Shown piece after piece: positions 51,040 to 60,492 of a stretch of 64,000 nucleotides of DNA. The position numbers and the translations under genes were made by a program. Source of the stretch: Pseudomonadota bacterium (lineage in GTDB: Bacteria > Pseudomonadota > Gammaproteobacteria > Burkholderiales > Burkholderiaceae_C); the NCBI GenBank assembly GCA_963205115.1, contig CAUJHV010000056.1, positions 97,049-161,048 of the forward strand, written 5' to 3'. Numbering within the stretch: position 1 is the first letter of the stretch; each line of letters opens with the position of its first letter. The notes below the pieces were generated by a model. That model saw nothing but the letters and a program-made list of their open reading frames with translations. It made no database searches and had not been told where the DNA came from.

Positions 51040-54000
51040 CCGCCAGCATCGTCCGACCCCAGGCCAGCCTCGACCAGCGCTACAGCCAGCGCGAGGGTCA
51101 TGTGTACCTCACCGGCATGCAGGCGCTGGTTCGCCTGCCCGTGCAGCAGCGCCTGCGCGATGAGGCCGCCGGGCTGAACACCGGTGGCTACATCAGCGGC
51201 TATCGCGGTTCGCCGATGGGGCGTTACGACATGGAGCTGTGGGCGGCCGACACGCTGCTGAAGCAGCACAACATCGTCTTCCGCGCCGGACTGAACGAAG
51301 ACCTGGCCGCGACGGCCGTGTGGGGCGCCCAGTTGGTCGGCAGTTTCCCTGGCGCCACGGTCGACGGCGTGTTCGGCATCTGGTACGGCAAGGGACCGGG
51401 CGTGGACCGCTCGATCGACGCGCTGCGTCACGCCAACCTGGCCGGCACCTCAGCCCACGGCGGCGTGTTGTGCCTGGCCGGCGACGACCATGGCGCGAAG
51501 AGCTCGACGGTGGCCAACTTCTCCGACGGCGTGTTCATCGCCGTGGGCATGCCGCTGCTCTACCCCTCCAACACCCAGGAGATCCTGGACTACGGCCTGT
51601 ACGGCATCGCGATGAGCCGGTATTCGGGCTGCTGGGTCGGCATGAAGCTGGTGACCGATGTGGTCGAGGGCGGCGGCTCGGTCTACGTGGCCCCGGATTC
51701 ACCCGCGGTCGTCCTGCCGCCCCCACCCAGTGCACCGAGCGACATGTTCGGCAAGGGGTACCACATCCGTGCCTTCGACATGGCCCTGGCGCAGGAAGAC
51801 CGGCTCTACCACCACAAGCATGCCGCGGTGCTGGCCTTTGCGCGCGCCAATGGCCTGAACCGCATCGAGGTGAACCCGGTGCGCGCCACCGTGGGCGTGG
51901 TCGCGGCCGGCAAGGCCTGGCAGGATCTGAAGCAGGCGCTGGGCAATCTCGGCCTGGACGATGCGCGGCTGTCCGAACTCGGCGTGCGGCTGCTCAAGAT
52001 CGGCCTGGTCTGGCCGCTCGACCCGGCCATCGTGCGCGAATTTGCACGCGGCCTGCGCACCGTGGTGGTGGTCGAGGAAAAGCGCCCGGTGCTCGAAGAC
52101 CAGCTGCGCAGCGCGCTGTACGGGCAGGCCGATGCGCCGGTCATCGTCGGCAAGCACGCGGCCGGCGGCATCTTCGACCCCGATCGCGGCGACATGCTGT
52201 TCCCCAACGCGGCCGAGTTGAACCCTGTGCTGGTCGCGCATGTGCTGGCGCGTGTGCTGGGTCAGGCGGTGCCGGGCTGCGGGCTCGTGCCGCAGGCCCC
52301 GGCGGCAGCCGCCGGCCCGTCGGGGATGCCGCAGCGGGCGCCGTCGTTCTGCTCGGGCTGCCCGCACAACCGCTCGACCCAGGTGATCGAGGGCTCGCGC
52401 GCGCTGGCCGGCATCGGCTGCCACACGATGGCTGTGCTGGTGAACCCGAAGAAGACGAACTCGATCGCGCACATGGGCGCCGAGGGCGTGCTGTGGCTGG
52501 GGCAGCAGCCCTTCACCACCGAGCGGCATGTCTTCGCCAACCTGGGCGACGGCACCTTCTCGCATTCCGGCGTGCTGGCCGTTCGCCAGGCGGTGGCCGC
52601 GCAGGTGCCGATCACCTACAAGCTGCTGTACAACGGCTTTGTCTCGATGACCGGCGGGCAATCGGTGGAGACCGGCATGTCGGCCCCGCAGATCCTGGCC
52701 GTGCTGGCCGCCGAAGGCGTGAAGAAGATGGCCGTCGTCACCGACGAGCCGGCCCGGTACGAAGGCGTCACGCTGCCTGCGGGCGTGGCCGTGCATCACC
52801 GCGACGAGATGGAAGCCGTGCAGCGCCAGATGCGTGAGGTACCCGGCGTATCGGTCATCGTCTATGACCAGCCTTGCGCCACCGAGCGCCGCCGCCTGCG
52901 CAAGCGCGGCAAGTGGGCCGATCCGCCCAAGCGCAGCTTCATCAACGCCGCAGTGTGCGAGGGCTGCGGCGACTGCGGCCAGGTCTCCAACTGCATGTCG
53001 ATCGAGCCGCTGGAGACCGAACTGGGCCGCAAGCGACGCATCAACCAGGCCAGCTGCAACAAGGACTACTCTTGCGTCTCGGGCTTCTGCCCGAGCTTCG
53101 TCACGGTGCACGGCGGCAGCCTGAAGAAGGCCGTCAAGCCGGCGCAAAAGGCCGCGCCCGCCTGGACGCACGCCTTGCCCAAGCCCGCCATTCGGCCCTT
53201 GGACAAGACCTGGGCCGTGCTGGTGGGCGGCATCGGTGGCTCGGGCGTGGTCACCATCGGCCAGACGCTGGCAGTCGCCGCGCACCTGCAAGGGCACTAC
53301 AGCTCGAACCTGGACGTGACGGGCCTCTCGCAGAAATACGGCGCGGTGCACTCGCATGTGCACATCAGCCCCACACCCGAGGGTCTGCACGCCACGCGCA
53401 TCGCCACGGGCCAGGCCGATGTGATGATCGGCTGCGACCTGATCGTGGCCGCGGGCGACGAATCGGTGTCCAAGCTGCGCCCGGGCGTGGGCAGCGCGGT
53501 GGTCTGCACCGACCTGGTTCCCACCAGCGAGTTCGCGCGCAATCCCGATTGGCAGGTCGACAGCGCCGCCATGCTGGCGCGGCTGCAAGCGGCCTTGGCG
53601 GACCGCGGCCTTCTGGTCGATGGCCAGAAGCTGGCCACCGCGCTGGTCGGCGACCCGATCGGCGCCAACATGTTCATGCTCGGCGCGGCCTGGCAGCGCG
53701 GTCTGATCCCGCTGAGCCTGGAGGCACTCGATCGCGCGATCGAGCTCAACGGGGTGGCGATCGAGATGAACAAGCAGGCCTTCCTGTGGGGCCGCCGCGC
53801 CGCGCAGGATCTGAAGGCCGTGCAGGACCATGCCAAGTCGCTCGCGCCGGCCCAGGTCATTGCCTTCGTCGGCCGGCAGCAGCGCAGCGTCGACGAGATC
53901 GTCCGGCACCGCAGCGAGCACTTGCGCCACCACACCGGCGACGCCCTGGTGCAGCGCTATGCCCGGCTCGTCGAGCGCGTGCGCCTGGCCGAAACCTCGG

Positions 54001-54542
54001 CCGGGCTGGGCGATGCGCTCACGCGCGCAGTGGCGCACAACTACCACCGCGTGCTGGCCTGCAAGGACGAATGGGAAGTGGCGCGGCTGTACAGCCTGCC
54101 CGACTTCAGGGCCGCGCTCGACAACGAATTCGAAGGCGACTACCGCTTGCACCTGCACGTGGGCGGCGGGCCCTTTGGCAAGGTCGACAAGGCCACCGGC
54201 AAGCCGGTGAAGACCGAGGTCGGCCCCTGGATGCTCACCGTGATGGGCTGGATGGCCAGACTGCGCGGCCTGCGCGGCACCTGGCTGGATCCCTTCCGCC
54301 ACAGCCAGGAACGCCAGCTCGACCGGCATGTGCTCGAGGTGTTCGAAGGCGATGTCGAGGAGATCCTGCGATCGCTGTCGCCAGCCACGCACGCGGTGGC
54401 CGTGAAGTGGCTGTCCCTGCCCGAACAGATCCGCGGCTATGGCCACGTCAAGCGAGAACAGGCCGCTGCCGCCGGCAAGCTGCGCGAGCAGTTGCGTGCG
54501 CAGCTTGCCCAGGCGCAGGAACCCCTGTCGCAGGCCGCCTGA
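51036..54542 (+). CDS. Indolepyruvate ferredoxin oxidoreductase, single-chain (IorA-IorB fusion)
   Basis: 1168-residue cytosolic enzyme that oxidatively decarboxylates aryl pyruvates to aryl-acetyl-CoA, passing electrons to ferredoxin. N-terminal pyrimidine-binding part (about 20-200), TPP domain with CSGCPHNRST and NLGDGTFSHSG (about 430-560), a cysteine-rich iron-sulfur region with CEGCGDCGQVSNC and NKDYSCVSGFCP (about 640-690), then the gamma domain opening LVGGIGGSGVVTIGQTLA (about 728). This is the long form common in betaproteobacteria. It is coupled by ATGA overlap to an amidohydrolase gene. A hairpin 60 nt after the stop may end the transcript. Confidence 0.93.
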   Translation: MTASIVRPQASLDQRYSQREGHVYLTGMQALVRLPVQQRLRDEAAGLNTGGYISGYRGSPMGRYDMELWAADTLLKQHNIVFRAGLNEDLAATAVWGAQLVGSFPGATVDGVFGIWYGKGPGVDRSIDALRHANLAGTSAHGGVLCLAGDDHGAKSSTVANFSDGVFIAVGMPLLYPSNTQEILDYGLYGIAMSRYSGCWVGMKLVTDVVEGGGSVYVAPDSPAVVLPPPPSAPSDMFGKGYHIRAFDMALAQEDRLYHHKHAAVLAFARANGLNRIEVNPVRATVGVVAAGKAWQDLKQALGNLGLDDARLSELGVRLLKIGLVWPLDPAIVREFARGLRTVVVVEEKRPVLEDQLRSALYGQADAPVIVGKHAAGGIFDPDRGDMLFPNAAELNPVLVAHVLARVLGQAVPGCGLVPQAPAAAAGPSGMPQRAPSFCSGCPHNRSTQVIEGSRALAGIGCHTMAVLVNPKKTNSIAHMGAEGVLWLGQQPFTTERHVFANLGDGTFSHSGVLAVRQAVAAQVPITYKLLYNGFVSMTGGQSVETGMSAPQILAVLAAEGVKKMAVVTDEPARYEGVTLPAGVAVHHRDEMEAVQRQMREVPGVSVIVYDQPCATERRRLRKRGKWADPPKRSFINAAVCEGCGDCGQVSNCMSIEPLETELGRKRRINQASCNKDYSCVSGFCPSFVTVHGGSLKKAVKPAQKAAPAWTHALPKPAIRPLDKTWAVLVGGIGGSGVVTIGQTLAVAAHLQGHYSSNLDVTGLSQKYGAVHSHVHISPTPEGLHATRIATGQADVMIGCDLIVAAGDESVSKLRPGVGSAVVCTDLVPTSEFARNPDWQVDSAAMLARLQAALADRGLLVDGQKLATALVGDPIGANMFMLGAAWQRGLIPLSLEALDRAIELNGVAIEMNKQAFLWGRRAAQDLKAVQDHAKSLAPAQVIAFVGRQQRSVDEIVRHRSEHLRHHTGDALVQRYARLVERVRLAETSAGLGDALTRAVAHNYHRVLACKDEWEVARLYSLPDFRAALDNEFEGDYRLHLHVGGGPFGKVDKATGKPVKTEVGPWMLTVMGWMARLRGLRGTWLDPFRHSQERQLDRHVLEVFEGDVEEILRSLSPATHAVAVKWLSLPEQIRGYGHVKREQAAAAGKLREQLRAQLAQAQEPLSQAA

Positions 54543-54882
54543 ACGGGTGGCACGGGCCCGCTCAGGCGGGGAGATGGGCGACGACATCGCCGCACGCGTC
54601 ACCCGGCATGGGCGCATGCCGGGCGTTTGCTTGGCGTAGCGGCTGCGCCGGTACGTGTCCATGACGCCTGCGGCGCGAAGCTGTCGAGTACCGGTCGCAT
54701 TGCCGCGACGCGCCGGCCAGGCCTTCCTCCGCGGCACTCAGGGATTGCCCGAATGCCGTGGCCGTTTCGATACCGTTCCAGGCCGCGGCAATCATTTACG
54801 CCGGCACGCATTGCATCGATAGTTCCGGGCATCGCGGCGTACCGACCAGACGCCCGGCTAACAACCTTCAAAGGAGACCGAC
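54543..54882. other. 340-bp intergenic region
   Basis: No gene is supported here. It holds the hairpin at 54602-54623 and, before fadD, a weak promoter-like pair TTGCCC (54745-54750) with GATACC about 18 nt on. The fadD ribosome site AAGGAG stands at 54871-54876. Confidence 0.5.
54602..54623 (+). terminator. Hairpin downstream of indolepyruvate ferredoxin oxidoreductase
   Basis: CCCGGCATG (54602-54610), loop GGCG, CATGCCGGG (54615-54623), a perfect 9-bp GC-rich stem, followed by CGTTTGCTT. Position suits an intrinsic terminator, though the T-run is broken. Confidence 0.5.
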
Positions 54883-56517
54883 ATGGCCAGCAGGCATTGG
54901 GTGAAATCGTATGGTTCGATTCCGGCGGACGTCGACGCGGACCGCTACTCCAGCGTCACCGCGCTGCTGGAGGAGGCCATGCAGCGTTACGCCGACAAGG
55001 TGGCATTCCAGTCCTTCGGCCAATCGCTGACCTATGCGCAGGTGGACAAGCTCTCGGCGGATTTCTGCGCCTATCTGCAGCACCGGGTGGGTGTCAAGAA
55101 AGGCGACCGCATCGCCGTGATGATGCCCAACCTGGCGGCCTTCCCGGTGGCGATGCTGGGCATCATCCGCGCAGGCGCGGTCCAGGTGAATGTCAACCCG
55201 CTGTATACGCCGCGTGAGCTGGAGCATCAACTCAACGATTCGGGCTCCAAGGTCATCGTGGTGTTCAGCGGTTCCACGCCGACGCTGGCCGAAGTCGTGG
55301 GCCACACGGGTGTCACCTCGGTCATCACCGTCAACCCGGGCGATGCCCTGCCCAAGGCCTTGCCCAGCCCGGCCGTGGATGCGCGGCTGAGCGGCTCGGT
55401 GCCCTTTGCCCAGGCCCTGACCGAAGGCGCCGGCTTCAGCCGCGTGCCGGTGGCGCTGACTGGCGCCGACACGCTCTTCCTGCAATACACCGGTGGCACG
55501 ACCGGCCTGTCCAAGGGCGCCACGCTGTCGCACCGCAACCTGGTGGCCAACACCGAGCAGTTCAAGGTCATGATGCCCGAGGCAGTGCTCCCGGGGCAGG
55601 AGGTGGTGGTCACGGCCATTCCGCTGTATCACATCTTTGCGCTGATGGTGAACTTCATCACCTACTTCTCGGTCGGCGCCGAGAACTGGCTGGTGGCCAA
55701 TCCGCGCGACATGGACGCCTTCATCGCGGTGATCAAGGCCGCGCGGCCCACGGTGTTCATGGGCGTGAACACGCTCTACAACGGCCTGACCATGCACCCC
55801 GGCCTGAAGGAAGTGGACTGGTCGCGCCTGCGCCTGGCCGGCGGCGGCGGCGCGGCGGTGGTGGGGGCCACCTCCGAGCTCTGGAAGGCCATCACCGGCA
55901 ACTTCATCCGTGAAGGCTACGGGCTGTCGGAGACCGCGCCGGTGGTGTCGTTCAACCCGGCCTTCATCAACGAGGTCAGCGGCACCACCGGTCTGCCGGT
56001 GCCGTCGACCGACATCCAGCTGCTGGACGACGACGGCCGTGAAGTGGGCGTGGGCGAGGCCGGCGAGATCTGCGTCAAGGGCCCGCAGGTGATGAGCGGC
56101 TACTGGGAAAAGCCGGAGGCCAACGCCGCGGCCTTTACCGCCGATGGCTACTTCCGCACCGGCGATGTGGGCCAGTTCGACGAGCGCGGGTTCCTGAAGA
56201 TCGTCGACCGCAAGAAGGACATGGTCATCGTCTCGGGCTTCAACGTGTACCCCAACGACGTGGAGGCCGTGGCCAGCGGCTGCGCCGGTGTGGCCGAGTG
56301 CGCCTGCGTGGGCGTGCCCGACGAGAAGACGGGCGAGGCCGTGAAGCTGTTCGTCGTGCGCATGCCCGGCGCCACGGTGACGGAGGCCGAGGTGATCGCA
56401 CATTGCCGCACCGGCATGACCAGCTACAAGGTGCCCAAGATCGTGCGCTTCGTCGACGCGCTGCCCAAGAGCAGCGTGGGCAAGATCCTGCGGCGCGAAC
56501 TGCGCAGCGTGGCCTGA
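54883..56517 (+). CDS. fadD: Acyl-CoA synthetase (long-chain fatty acid-CoA ligase type)
   Basis: 544-residue AMP-forming ligase that activates a carboxylic acid with ATP and CoA. P-loop-like YTGGTTGLSKGATLSHRN at about 207-224, adenine motif GYGLSETAPV at about 347, hinge DRKKDMVIVSGFNVYPND at about 446, and the catalytic Lys in SSVGKILRREL near the C-terminus. The substrate may be a medium or long-chain fatty acid. It heads a rightward set with an LCAD-type dehydrogenase and a DECR-type reductase, a fatty-acid oxidation group. A good ribosome site stands 6 nt before the ATG. Confidence 0.9.
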   Translation: MASRHWVKSYGSIPADVDADRYSSVTALLEEAMQRYADKVAFQSFGQSLTYAQVDKLSADFCAYLQHRVGVKKGDRIAVMMPNLAAFPVAMLGIIRAGAVQVNVNPLYTPRELEHQLNDSGSKVIVVFSGSTPTLAEVVGHTGVTSVITVNPGDALPKALPSPAVDARLSGSVPFAQALTEGAGFSRVPVALTGADTLFLQYTGGTTGLSKGATLSHRNLVANTEQFKVMMPEAVLPGQEVVVTAIPLYHIFALMVNFITYFSVGAENWLVANPRDMDAFIAVIKAARPTVFMGVNTLYNGLTMHPGLKEVDWSRLRLAGGGGAAVVGATSELWKAITGNFIREGYGLSETAPVVSFNPAFINEVSGTTGLPVPSTDIQLLDDDGREVGVGEAGEICVKGPQVMSGYWEKPEANAAAFTADGYFRTGDVGQFDERGFLKIVDRKKDMVIVSGFNVYPNDVEAVASGCAGVAECACVGVPDEKTGEAVKLFVVRMPGATVTEAEVIAHCRTGMTSYKVPKIVRFVDALPKSSVGKILRRELRSVA

Positions 56518-56537
56518 TCAACGACGAGGGCTGAGCC

Positions 56538-57698
56538 ATGAGCACACCGATCCCGCGCACGATCTTCAACGCCGAACACGACGCGTTCCGCGATGCCTAC
56601 CGCCGCTTCCTCGAAGGCGAGGTGCTGCCGCACCACGCGGCGTGGGAGGAACAGGGCTACGTGGACCGGGACATCTGGCGCAAGGCCGGCGAGAACGGCT
56701 TCCTGTGCTCGTCGATGCCGGAGGAATACGGCGGCATCGGCGCCGACCGGCTGTTCCAGGTGATCGTGTTCGAAGAGAACTTCCGCATCAATGCCACGGG
56801 CCTGGGCTTCGGCTTGCACTCGGAAATCGTCGCGCCGTACATCCTGCACTACGGTACCGAAGAGCAGAAGCGCCGTTACCTGCCCGCGATGGCCACCGGC
56901 GAGATGGTCGGCGCCATCGCGATGACCGAGCCGGCTGCCGGATCCGATCTGCAGGGCATTCGTGCCACGGCGGTGGACAAGGGCGACCACTACCTGCTCA
57001 ACGGCAGCAAGACCTTCATCACCAACGGCTTTCACGCCGACGTGGTCGTCGTCGTCGCCAAGACCCGGCCCGAGGCCGGCGCCAAGGGCACGAGCCTGCT
57101 GCTGGTGGAGCGCGGCATGCCCGGCTTCGAGACCGGCAAGCGGCTGCACAAGGTCGGCCTGAAGGCGCAGGACACGTCCGAACTCTTCTTCAACGACGTG
57201 AAGGTGCCCAAGAGCCACCTGCTCGGGCGCGAGAACGAAGGCTTCATCTACCTGATGCAGGAGCTGCCCTGGGAGCGCATGCAGATCGCCATCGCGTCGG
57301 TGGCGTCGGCGCGCGCGGCCATCGAGGCGACGCTGACCTATGTGCAGGAGCGCAAGGTCTTCGGCAACGCCGTGGCGAGCTACCAGAACACGCGCTTCAA
57401 GCTCGCCGAGCTGCACACCGAGACGACGATCGGCCAGGTCTTCGTCGACCGCTGCCTCGAGCTGCTGATGCAGGACAAGCTGGACACCGCCACCGCATCG
57501 ATGGCCAAGGCCTGGTGCACGGAGCTTCAAGGGCGTGTGCTCGACCAGTGCGTGCAGCTGCACGGCGGCTACGGCTTCATGTGGGAGTACATGGTCGCCC
57601 GCGCCTGGGCCGATGCACGCGTGCAGCGCATCTACGGCGGCACGACCGAGATCATGTGGGAGGTCGTGGCGCGTTCGATGGGAATGCCGGCCCGCTGA
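56538..57698 (+). CDS. Acyl-CoA dehydrogenase, long-chain (LCAD) type
   Basis: 386-residue FAD enzyme that introduces the 2,3 double bond into acyl-CoA. FAD/substrate motifs are AIAMTEPAAGSDLQGI, and LHGGYGFMWEYMVARAWADARV. Where medium-chain enzymes have the catalytic Glu (YEGT), this one has YGGT; the base is probably the Glu in MQELPWERMQIA at about 250, as in mammalian LCAD and isovaleryl-CoA dehydrogenase. The C-terminal half follows LCAD closely in pattern. It starts 20 nt after the ligase gene; a long inverted repeat follows it. Confidence 0.92.
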   Translation: MSTPIPRTIFNAEHDAFRDAYRRFLEGEVLPHHAAWEEQGYVDRDIWRKAGENGFLCSSMPEEYGGIGADRLFQVIVFEENFRINATGLGFGLHSEIVAPYILHYGTEEQKRRYLPAMATGEMVGAIAMTEPAAGSDLQGIRATAVDKGDHYLLNGSKTFITNGFHADVVVVVAKTRPEAGAKGTSLLLVERGMPGFETGKRLHKVGLKAQDTSELFFNDVKVPKSHLLGRENEGFIYLMQELPWERMQIAIASVASARAAIEATLTYVQERKVFGNAVASYQNTRFKLAELHTETTIGQVFVDRCLELLMQDKLDTATASMAKAWCTELQGRVLDQCVQLHGGYGFMWEYMVARAWADARVQRIYGGTTEIMWEVVARSMGMPAR

Positions 57699-57704
57699 AC
57701 CCGC

Positions 57705-57748
57705 GGCTCGATCGGCATGGGCACGGTGGTCGAGGTGCCGATCGAGCC
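57705..57748. repeat. 13-bp perfect inverted repeat after the acyl-CoA dehydrogenase gene
   Basis: GGCTCGATCGGCA (57705-57717) and TGCCGATCGAGCC (57736-57748) pair fully around an 18-nt loop, 7 nt after the dehydrogenase stop and 43 nt before the SDR start. No T-run follows. It may attenuate or protect the mRNA rather than end it. Confidence 0.55.
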
Positions 57749-57791
57749 ATGAAGCCGTCGCCGAACCCTTCGCCTTCCAGGAGTCCCCATC

Positions 57792-58634
57792 ATGCTCGTC
57801 CAACAGCTGCTGCCCGCTGATCTGTTCAGAAACCAGACCGTTTTCGTCACCGGTGGCGGCAGCGGCATCAACCTGGGCGTGGCGAAGAACTTCGCGGCCC
57901 TGGGGGCACACGTGGCCATCTGCGGCCGCACGCAGGAGAAGCTCGATGCCGCGGCGGTCGAGCTGCGCGCCATCGGCGCCGCGCCCGGTGCCAAGGTCTG
58001 TGCCGTGGCCGCCGACGTCCGCGATGCGGCCGCGCTGGATGCGGCCTTCGCGCGCAGCCAGGACGAGCTGGGTCCCATGAACGTGCTCGTCAGCGGTGCG
58101 GCCGGCAACTTTCTCGCGCCGGCCGAGAAGCTGTCGTCCAACGGCTTCAAGACAGTGATCGACATCGACCTGATCGGCTCGTTCAATGCGTCGCGCGGTG
58201 CCTTCGCGCAGCTGCAGCAGACCCGCGGCTGCCTGATCTACATCTCGGCAGGCATGGCCTACATGCCGCACGCCTTCCAGGCCCATGTCGGCGCGGCCAA
58301 GGCGGGCATCGACATGCTGATGAAAAACCTGGCCATCGAGTGGGGCCGCTACGGGGTGCGGGCCAACTCGATCGTGCCGGGGCCGATCGAGGGCACCGAA
58401 GGCCTGAAGCGCCTGGCCAACCCCACGGTGAAGGACAGCCTGGTTCAGGCCGTGCCGCTGCGCCGCATGGGGACGGTCGACGACATCGGACAGACCGCCG
58501 TGTTCCTGGCCTCGCCGCTGGCGTCCTACATCACCGGCTGTGTCGTCGTCTGCGACGGCGGGCAGAACCTGGTGGGCTCGGCGCTGTTCAACCGGGGCGC
58601 GGAGCAGATGCTGCACGCGGCGGGCGCGGCTTGA
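57792..58634 (+). CDS. SDR oxidoreductase of the 2,4-dienoyl-CoA reductase type
   Basis: 280-residue short-chain dehydrogenase. NADP-binding GGGSGINLGVAKNFA and CGRTQEKL, structural SGAAGNFLAPAEKLS, and IVPGPIEGTEG. The usual catalytic YxxxK is absent: the lysine in HVGAAKAGIDM is preceded by Val four residues before it. The same lack of Tyr is known in DECR1/DECR2, so this fits a dienoyl-CoA reductase needed for unsaturated fatty-acid oxidation. Its position after an acyl-CoA ligase and an LCAD-type dehydrogenase agrees. Start ATG 57792 behind CAGGAG. Confidence 0.87.
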   Translation: MLVQQLLPADLFRNQTVFVTGGGSGINLGVAKNFAALGAHVAICGRTQEKLDAAAVELRAIGAAPGAKVCAVAADVRDAAALDAAFARSQDELGPMNVLVSGAAGNFLAPAEKLSSNGFKTVIDIDLIGSFNASRGAFAQLQQTRGCLIYISAGMAYMPHAFQAHVGAAKAGIDMLMKNLAIEWGRYGVRANSIVPGPIEGTEGLKRLANPTVKDSLVQAVPLRRMGTVDDIGQTAVFLASPLASYITGCVVVCDGGQNLVGSALFNRGAEQMLHAAGAA

Positions 58635-58752
58635 TCCGCCCGGCATTCCGGTCGACACGCGTGCCGGCCCCGGGCTGAGCGACGCCCCGTCTGGCGTGCC
58701 GCGCCGCCCCGGACTGCGGACGAACACGGGGTGTCTGGCGCTGCGCAGCCGC

Positions 58753-58758
58753 GATACT
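58753..58758 (+). promoter_or_regulatory. Possible -10 element for fhs
   Basis: GATACT, 57 nt before the fhs ATG; no clear -35 at the expected distance. Confidence 0.22.
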
Positions 58759-58815
58759 CGGGTCCAACGCCGTGCGTCATGCGCGGCGCGGGCCGCAGTT
58801 CCGCCAGGAGTGCCG

Positions 58816-60483
58816 ATGAGCGCAGACCCCACACCGGCGCGCAGCCAGCCGCTGCCGATCACCCAGGTGGCCGCCCGCCTGGGCCTGCCCGACGAGGCGC
58901 TGGGGCCGTACGGCCGCTTCAAGGCCAAGGTGGCGCTGGACCATCTGGCGTCGCTGGCCGATCGGCCCGACGGCCGCCTGGTGCTGGTGACGGCCATCAG
59001 CCCGACGCCGGCCGGCGAAGGCAAGACGACCACCGTCATCGGCCTGGGGGATGCCCTGCGCCGCCTGGGCCAGCGCGCGGCGATCTGCCTGCGCGAGCCC
59101 TCGATGGGGCCGGTCTTCGGCATGAAGGGCGGGGCCACCGGCGGCGGGCGCGCACAGCTCGTGCCGATGGACGAGATCAACCTGCATTTCACGGGTGACT
59201 TCGCCGCCATCGGCCAGGCGCACAACCTGCTGTCGGCGCTGATCGACAACCACATCCACTACGGCAATGCGCTGGGCTTCGATGTGCGGCGCATCGCCTG
59301 GAAGCGGGTGGTCGACATGAACGACCGCGCGCTGCGCCGCATCACCGTGGGCCTGGGCGGCGTGGCCAACGGGTTTCCGCGAGAGGACGGTTTCGACATC
59401 GTCGTGGCTTCCGAGGTGATGGCGATCTTCTGCCTGGCGACCTCGCTGCAGGACCTGCGCGAGCGGCTGGGCCGCATCGTCGTGGGCTACACGGCGGCAC
59501 GCGAGCCCATCCACGCGCACCAGCTGCAGGCCCACGGCGCGATGACCGCGCTTTTGCGGGACGCGCTGGCCCCGAACCTCGTGCAGACGCTCGAACACAC
59601 CCCGGCCTTCGTGCACGGCGGGCCGTTTGCCAACATCGCACACGGCTGCAACTCGGTGCTGGCCACGCGCGCGGCACTGAAGCTGGCCGACGTGGCGGTC
59701 ACCGAGGCCGGCTTCGGCGCCGACCTGGGCGCCGAAAAGTTCATGGACATCGCCTGCCGGCAGGGCGGCTTCCTGCCGTCAGCCGCGGTGCTGGTGGCCA
59801 CGGTGCGGGCGCTCAAGTACCACGGCGGCGTGGCGGTGGCCGATCTGGCGCGCGTCGATCCTGCGGCGGTCGAGCGGGGCCTGCCCAACCTCGAACGCCA
59901 CCTGGACAACCTGGTCGATCGCTTCGGCTTGCCCACGGTGGTGACACTGAACCACCGCGTGGACGACCGCGAGGAAGAGATCGCCGTCATCCGCCAGGCG
60001 CTGGCGCGTCGCGGTGCGTCGCTGGTCGTCGCACGGCACTGGGCCGAAGGCGGCGCGGGCGCCGAAGACCTGGGCTCGGCGGTGCTGGCGCTGCTGCAGC
60101 AGCCGTGCCAGGCGCGCGGCATCTACAGCGACGAACTGCCGCTGTGGGACAAGATGAAGGCCGTGGCCACGCAGGTCTACGGCGCCGCCGACATCCGCGC
60201 CGAACCGGCCGTGCGCGCCGAGATCCAGCGCCTGCAGGCAGCCGGCCACGGGCGCCTGGCGGTGTGCGTGGCCAAGACGCCGTATTCGTTTTCCGCCGAC
60301 CCCTCGCTACTCGGCGCGCCCAGCGGTCACGTGGTGCCGATCCGCGAGGTGCGGTTGTCAGCCGGCGCCGGCTTCGTCGTCATGATCTGTGGCGACATCA
60401 TGACCATGCCCGGCCTGCCGCGCCAGCCGGCGGCGTGCAGCGTGGACGTCGATGCGCAGGGGCGCATCACGGGCCTGTTCTGA
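58816..60483 (+). CDS. fhs: Formate-tetrahydrofolate ligase
   Basis: 555-residue enzyme that makes 10-formyl-THF from formate, THF and ATP, feeding one-carbon metabolism. ATP-binding loop TPAGEGKTTTVIGLGDAL at about 66-83, REPSMGPVFGMKGGATGGG, FTGDFAAIGQAHNLL and the C-terminal AGAGFVVMICGDIMTMPGLP are all family blocks. Length equals the standard 555-560. AGGAG stands just before the ATG at 58816. No other folate genes are adjacent; the next gene, an EamA exporter, starts 9 nt after the stop. Confidence 0.95.
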   Translation: MSADPTPARSQPLPITQVAARLGLPDEALGPYGRFKAKVALDHLASLADRPDGRLVLVTAISPTPAGEGKTTTVIGLGDALRRLGQRAAICLREPSMGPVFGMKGGATGGGRAQLVPMDEINLHFTGDFAAIGQAHNLLSALIDNHIHYGNALGFDVRRIAWKRVVDMNDRALRRITVGLGGVANGFPREDGFDIVVASEVMAIFCLATSLQDLRERLGRIVVGYTAAREPIHAHQLQAHGAMTALLRDALAPNLVQTLEHTPAFVHGGPFANIAHGCNSVLATRAALKLADVAVTEAGFGADLGAEKFMDIACRQGGFLPSAAVLVATVRALKYHGGVAVADLARVDPAAVERGLPNLERHLDNLVDRFGLPTVVTLNHRVDDREEEIAVIRQALARRGASLVVARHWAEGGAGAEDLGSAVLALLQQPCQARGIYSDELPLWDKMKAVATQVYGAADIRAEPAVRAEIQRLQAAGHGRLAVCVAKTPYSFSADPSLLGAPSGHVVPIREVRLSAGAGFVVMICGDIMTMPGLPRQPAACSVDVDAQGRITGLF

Positions 60484-60492
60484 GGCGGGGCG

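Noticed and set aside
54543..54882. Possible small gene in the gap before fadD
   Set aside because: No frame with a start, ribosome site and recognisable sequence; the gap is explained by a hairpin and a promoter region.
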